From Opitutia bacterium (lineage in GTDB: Bacteria > Verrucomicrobiota > Verrucomicrobiia > Opitutales > Seribacteraceae): a DNA stretch of 37,851 bases. The notes below the pieces were generated by a model. It worked only from the letters and a program-made list of their open reading frames with translations. It ran no database searches and was not told the DNA's origin. Below are positions 34,940-37,851 of the stretch, in pieces. Position 1 is the stretch's first letter. Every line of letters starts with the position of its first letter. The translations under genes and the position numbers were made by a program. The stretch covers positions 1 through 37,851 of the forward strand of contig JABHOU010000189.1 in the NCBI GenBank assembly GCA_018695085.1, in the 5' to 3' direction.

Positions 34940-36175
34940 TTATTTGCTGCCGAAAGCTTGTTTAAGAAAATATTTTGAATCTCGGTCTGACCCCAATACT
35001 GTTAACAAATCCGAAATGGAGGATGAAGGGGGTGGACTCCATGGATAATGACGCCGAAGGAAGGCCTTTAGCTTCTCGTCGGTTTCCGCTCCCTCCTCGA
35101 TGTCATCTATGCCCAAAGTGCATTCTGCAAGTAGATTATTAGAGCATAGAGGCTTTATTAAATCCAAGTCTGCATGAACTGACAAAACATATTCTACTAA
35201 AATGGTGAACCGGGAGCCCACATCCTTGATAATCGGCAGAGTTTTTGAATTTACCGCAATATTGTTGGAGTTGGGAGCAAAGGGGCTATTGGTACTTGAG
35301 TTGTTGTTTGCCGTAAAACTGGAAGAGCTATTTTCCAATCGCCTTACTGAGATATCGCGAACAAGAAAAGGATATTGAAGGCTGTTTAAAAAAGTGCGGA
35401 GAGCACTTGTCCGTGCCAGAAAATTTATTTCAAAGGCATAAGTCTCTATAGTGCCTTCCCGCTTGGCAAGAACATTGGCTATCGAATCCACGCTCAAGGC
35501 TTCGTCGGCAATACGCTGACGGTCGACATCTCCGACGGGCTCACGGCGAATGCCCAGCAACTCCATGGGCTCGCCATTCTGTTTGGCTTTAAAAAGAGTT
35601 AGCAAAAGCTTTTCAGAAATTAGCTTTTGCCTAAGAAGTTCCCGAGCTTCATTGTCAGAAATACTTGGCCAAGAACCATCGTATCCTGCGAACCCGAAGC
35701 CCTCTCGATCCTCTCCTGAAGAAATTTCTTCACTCGGGAACAATCCTCCGAATTCGCTTGTGCCCGTTTTCGGTGCCCCTTTAATTTTTACGCTATATTC
35801 GCCTGCTGCCTTACGGTAGAGATCCAGAAAACGAGAAATTTCCGCATTCACATCATCGGATGCCTTCTTTTCGACACCTGCAAAGACATCATCTCTTCCC
35901 AAAATCTCCCTCCATTTCTTGAGTTCACGAGCTCGTTCAGCCAAAAGGTTTTTATTGTCCCCTCGAGCCAAGTTCAGGTTGGCCTCGATCCATCCAAACC
36001 CCGCTCCGTCATCAATTTCTTTAGCCAAATTTCGGTCGAGTGCCTCTATGTCTCCCAAAACCTCATTCAAATCACTAGAATGGTTGCATGACAACAATAA
36101 CAAAGATGCAAAAATTCCTCCTGCTAAAATAGCAAAGGATATAAAGTAAAGGTTTACCCTTAGGAAAGTTTTCAT
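34940..36175 (-). CDS. Amuc_1100-like / PilO-like inner-membrane protein
   Basis: A 411-residue protein with one N-terminal hydrophobic segment (about residues 8-29) ending LLLLSCNHS. The cysteine there could be a weak lipobox, but a membrane anchor is equally likely. A helical, coiled-coil-like part follows (about 35-110). Later strand-helix-strand units such as YAFEINFLARTSALRTFLNS and SRFTILVEYVLSV recall the ferredoxin-like folds of PilO/PilN and of the Akkermansia surface protein Amuc_1100. A Ser/Asn-rich loop (SSSSFTANNNSSTNS) separates two strands. I start at the ATG at 36175; a TTG one codon earlier is less likely. It follows the PilM-PilN-like gene by 28 bases and precedes the next gene by five. 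It likely forms part of the periplasmic frame of the secretin complex. The family assignment rests on pattern, order and topology, not on an alignment. Confidence 0.82.
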   Translation of the reverse strand: MKTFLRVNLYFISFAILAGGIFASLLLLSCNHSSDLNEVLGDIEALDRNLAKEIDDGAGFGWIEANLNLARGDNKNLLAERARELKKWREILGRDDVFAGVEKKASDDVNAEISRFLDLYRKAAGEYSVKIKGAPKTGTSEFGGLFPSEEISSGEDREGFGFAGYDGSWPSISDNEARELLRQKLISEKLLLTLFKAKQNGEPMELLGIRREPVGDVDRQRIADEALSVDSIANVLAKREGTIETYAFEINFLARTSALRTFLNSLQYPFLVRDISVRRLENSSSSFTANNNSSTNSPFAPNSNNIAVNSKTLPIIKDVGSRFTILVEYVLSVHADLDLIKPLCSNNLLAECTLGIDDIEEGAETDEKLKAFLRRHYPWSPPPSSSISDLLTVLGSDRDSKYFLKQAFGSK

Positions 36176-36203
36176 CAAGACATGAGAAGCGGAAAGTTTG
36201 ACA

Positions 36204-37851
36204 CTATAAGGAACGTTCCCCTTTCAATTCGATTTCGTAGTGAAAATAAGTATAGAAACGGTTGAAGAGGTCTCCTCTTCCTTCGGTTTCGAATTGCTTT
36301 TTTAAAATCTTTTCAGCGAAATCGCACCGCTCAAGGCTTTCCGTAAGAGCCTTTTGGTGGGCACTGTTGAGCTGAATTAAGTTTTCTCGGCGCGATTCGG
36401 TTTCCAAATCGCGGACAAGAAAGCGACCGTTAAGGACAAGCACGCGATTCGGTTTTAAGTTTTGGTTGTCAATCGCTCGCTGACGACCGGGCTTTTTGGT
36501 GCCTCGTGCTTCTCGTTGGACATAAAGTTCGTCAAGCCAAACCTCGCGGGCTTCATTAATTATCAATGCCTGCAAATCAGCCAACAACAGACGCCAATTG
36601 TCAGCCCCAGAGCTTACGGCTTGCAGCGACGAAAGTTCTTTGTCTATCGCTCTCGCAAAATGGTCAAGGGCAACCAAGCCCTCTTGCTTTTCTACCTGTT
36701 CTGAAACTTCCAGTTGTTTTTGGCGTAACTGTCCTTTTTTTTCGGCAAGCGTTTGTTTGGCTTGAGAAAACTCTGCCATCGTCCCAATAACAGACGGAAG
36801 CGGAACAAGCGAAAGAATAACTGCTGCTGCAGCCAACCACCAACGCTTTTTGCGGATGGTCATATTGGCCAGCTTGTCTTTGGGTAGCAAATTTATGCCA
36901 CGATAGGATGATGTCTCTCCCACCGCAAAAACTCGACAAGCCTCTCCTACTACTTCGCTCAAAATAAATGGCAATTGTGGTAGTATTTCAGGGTCTATCT
37001 TAGGTCCTATTTTAACGGCACGCAAAGGATCAAAATAGTCTACCGCCAAAGCCTGTTTTTGACTTAAATATTCAGGAAGACCCGGCAGCAAGGAACCCTT
37101 TCCGCAGAGAAAAACTCTGGTCGGTGACTTGCCTTTCTTTAGGCGTTTGTAAGTAACAACGGAGCGAGTTACCTCTTGGCTCAAGCGAGCTTTGAATTGT
37201 TCGGCATTTTTCTCGAGAACCTGCACGGCGGGATCATCGGAAGAGAAAGCTACCTCGCCGGAAAAAAAAGATCGCTTTACTTGTTCCGCCTTTGCAAAAG
37301 GCACCCCTATGCTATCGGCGACATGCTGGGTTAGTGAGTTGCCACCAAGAGCAATATTGCGTATGAGAAAGCCCTCTGGATTTATGAAAAGAAGATTTGT
37401 GGACTTGGCCCCAATGTTAATTACAAGTGTCTCCTCGCCCCTCATTTCCAGCAGAGAAAGCCTTAGTGCATTGTAGTCGAGTATGGAGGCTGCGCTCAAT
37501 TCGACGGGATTGAGACCCAACGCATCGACTTTTTCGCAAAAGGATTCCGCGATCGCAGGGCGAACGGCTATGGCAAGAACCTCCTGCTCCACCCCATCAT
37601 CCTCAACGACCTGATAGTCCCAAATTAATTCGGCCAAAGGATATGGCATCTTTTGCTGCAACTCGAAGGCAACTATTTGTCGCTGTTTGCTCTCCTCTAC
37701 ACGAGGTGCTCGAATCGTTTTCGTAAGCAAAAGACTGCCTGGCAAAATGAAATGGGCCTCTCCCTTGCCAATTCCGTGGCCAACGAGTTTTTCAAGGCCA
37801 TCGGCAAGTGCGTCAAGCCATAGACTTTCGTTGGAGTAGTCGTATTGCAGA
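36204..37851 (-). CDS. PilM-PilN-like fusion protein (5' end outside window), Amuc_1101-like
   Basis: The frame stays open to the right edge, so 548 C-terminal residues are visible and the start lies outside. A TTG at 37745 is internal: the upstream residues QYDYSNESLWLDALADG continue the same domain. The first ~310 visible residues are PilM-like, an actin-like ATP-binding fold: TKTIRAPRVEESKQRQIVAF, EMPYPL-type KMPYPLAELIWDY, NIGAKSTNLLFIN with Asn where Asp is usual, and FLCGKGSLLPGL. At visible residues 319-323 comes INLLP, the motif by which free PilN binds PilM. A membrane segment (about 336-355), a coiled coil and a strand-rich periplasmic tail as in PilN follow. Thus PilM and PilN appear fused in one chain, with cytoplasmic PilM tethered to the inner membrane. 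It heads the cluster that leads to the secretin and, from memory, matches Amuc_1101. Confidence 0.9.
   Translation of the reverse strand, partial: LQYDYSNESLWLDALADGLEKLVGHGIGKGEAHFILPGSLLLTKTIRAPRVEESKQRQIVAFELQQKMPYPLAELIWDYQVVEDDGVEQEVLAIAVRPAIAESFCEKVDALGLNPVELSAASILDYNALRLSLLEMRGEETLVINIGAKSTNLLFINPEGFLIRNIALGGNSLTQHVADSIGVPFAKAEQVKRSFFSGEVAFSSDDPAVQVLEKNAEQFKARLSQEVTRSVVTYKRLKKGKSPTRVFLCGKGSLLPGLPEYLSQKQALAVDYFDPLRAVKIGPKIDPEILPQLPFILSEVVGEACRVFAVGETSSYRGINLLPKDKLANMTIRKKRWWLAAAAVILSLVPLPSVIGTMAEFSQAKQTLAEKKGQLRQKQLEVSEQVEKQEGLVALDHFARAIDKELSSLQAVSSGADNWRLLLADLQALIINEAREVWLDELYVQREARGTKKPGRQRAIDNQNLKPNRVLVLNGRFLVRDLETESRRENLIQLNSAHQKALTESLERCDFAEKILKKQFETEGRGDLFNRFYTYFHYEIELKGERSL

Noticed and set aside
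37743..37745. TTG at 37745 as the start of the PilM-like gene
   Set aside because: The frame continues upstream to the window edge with sequence typical of the same PilM domain, so the gene is truncated by the window.

Overview
The window most likely comes from a member of the Verrucomicrobiota, probably an Opitutales/Puniceicoccales-like relative. This rests on gene content only. A minus-strand cluster of a PilM-type protein, two small single-pass membrane proteins and a very long secretin closely resembles, from memory, the Akkermansia Amuc_1098-1101 cluster. The multidomain giant surface proteins beside it also suit that phylum. Base composition is moderate and start codons are mixed (ATG, GTG), usually without a strong Shine-Dalgarno sequence. 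No search was run.

Layout. Left edge, plus strand: the 3' part of an unrecognised gene (2-982), then hisF (1030-1791). Everything from 1828 to the right edge is on the minus strand, so the order of transcription is right to left. It begins with a fused pilM-pilN-like gene cut by the window edge (37851-36204), a PilO/Amuc_1100-like gene (36175-34940), an Amuc_1099-like gene (34934-33621) and a roughly 1,230-residue secretin (33408-29704). Two giant genes follow: 4,390 codons (29627-16455) and 3,857 codons (16308-4735). Then come two family-4-type glycosyltransferases (4712-3579 and 3574-2450) and an exported thioredoxin-like protein (2367-1828). The two giant genes fill about 65% of the window and are uninterrupted. 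No gap between genes exceeds about 210 bases. I saw no RNA genes, insertion sequences or CRISPR arrays.

How the genes may work together. The PilM/N/O/P-like proteins and the secretin would form an envelope-spanning assembly of the type IV pilus / type II secretion kind. No pilin or assembly ATPase is present here. Directly downstream lie two enormous exported proteins sharing two unusual features. One is a short glycine-tyrosine repeat (G-x-G-Y-x-x-x-P-x-V followed by a glycine-rich turn), present about 17-18 times in each and often inserted inside other domains. The other is an aromatic-rich C-terminal domain of about 95-110 residues. The upstream giant carries a C-type lectin-like domain, a metzincin-type metalloprotease, two LamG domains, putative carbohydrate-binding modules and thrombospondin type 3 repeats. 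The downstream giant carries CARDB-like, beta-propeller and many Ig-like domains. The glycosyltransferases sit 22 bases after the second giant. My working hypothesis is a surface system in which the secretin complex and the two giants are linked, with the C-terminal aromatic domain as the export or attachment signal. The sequence suggests this but does not prove it.
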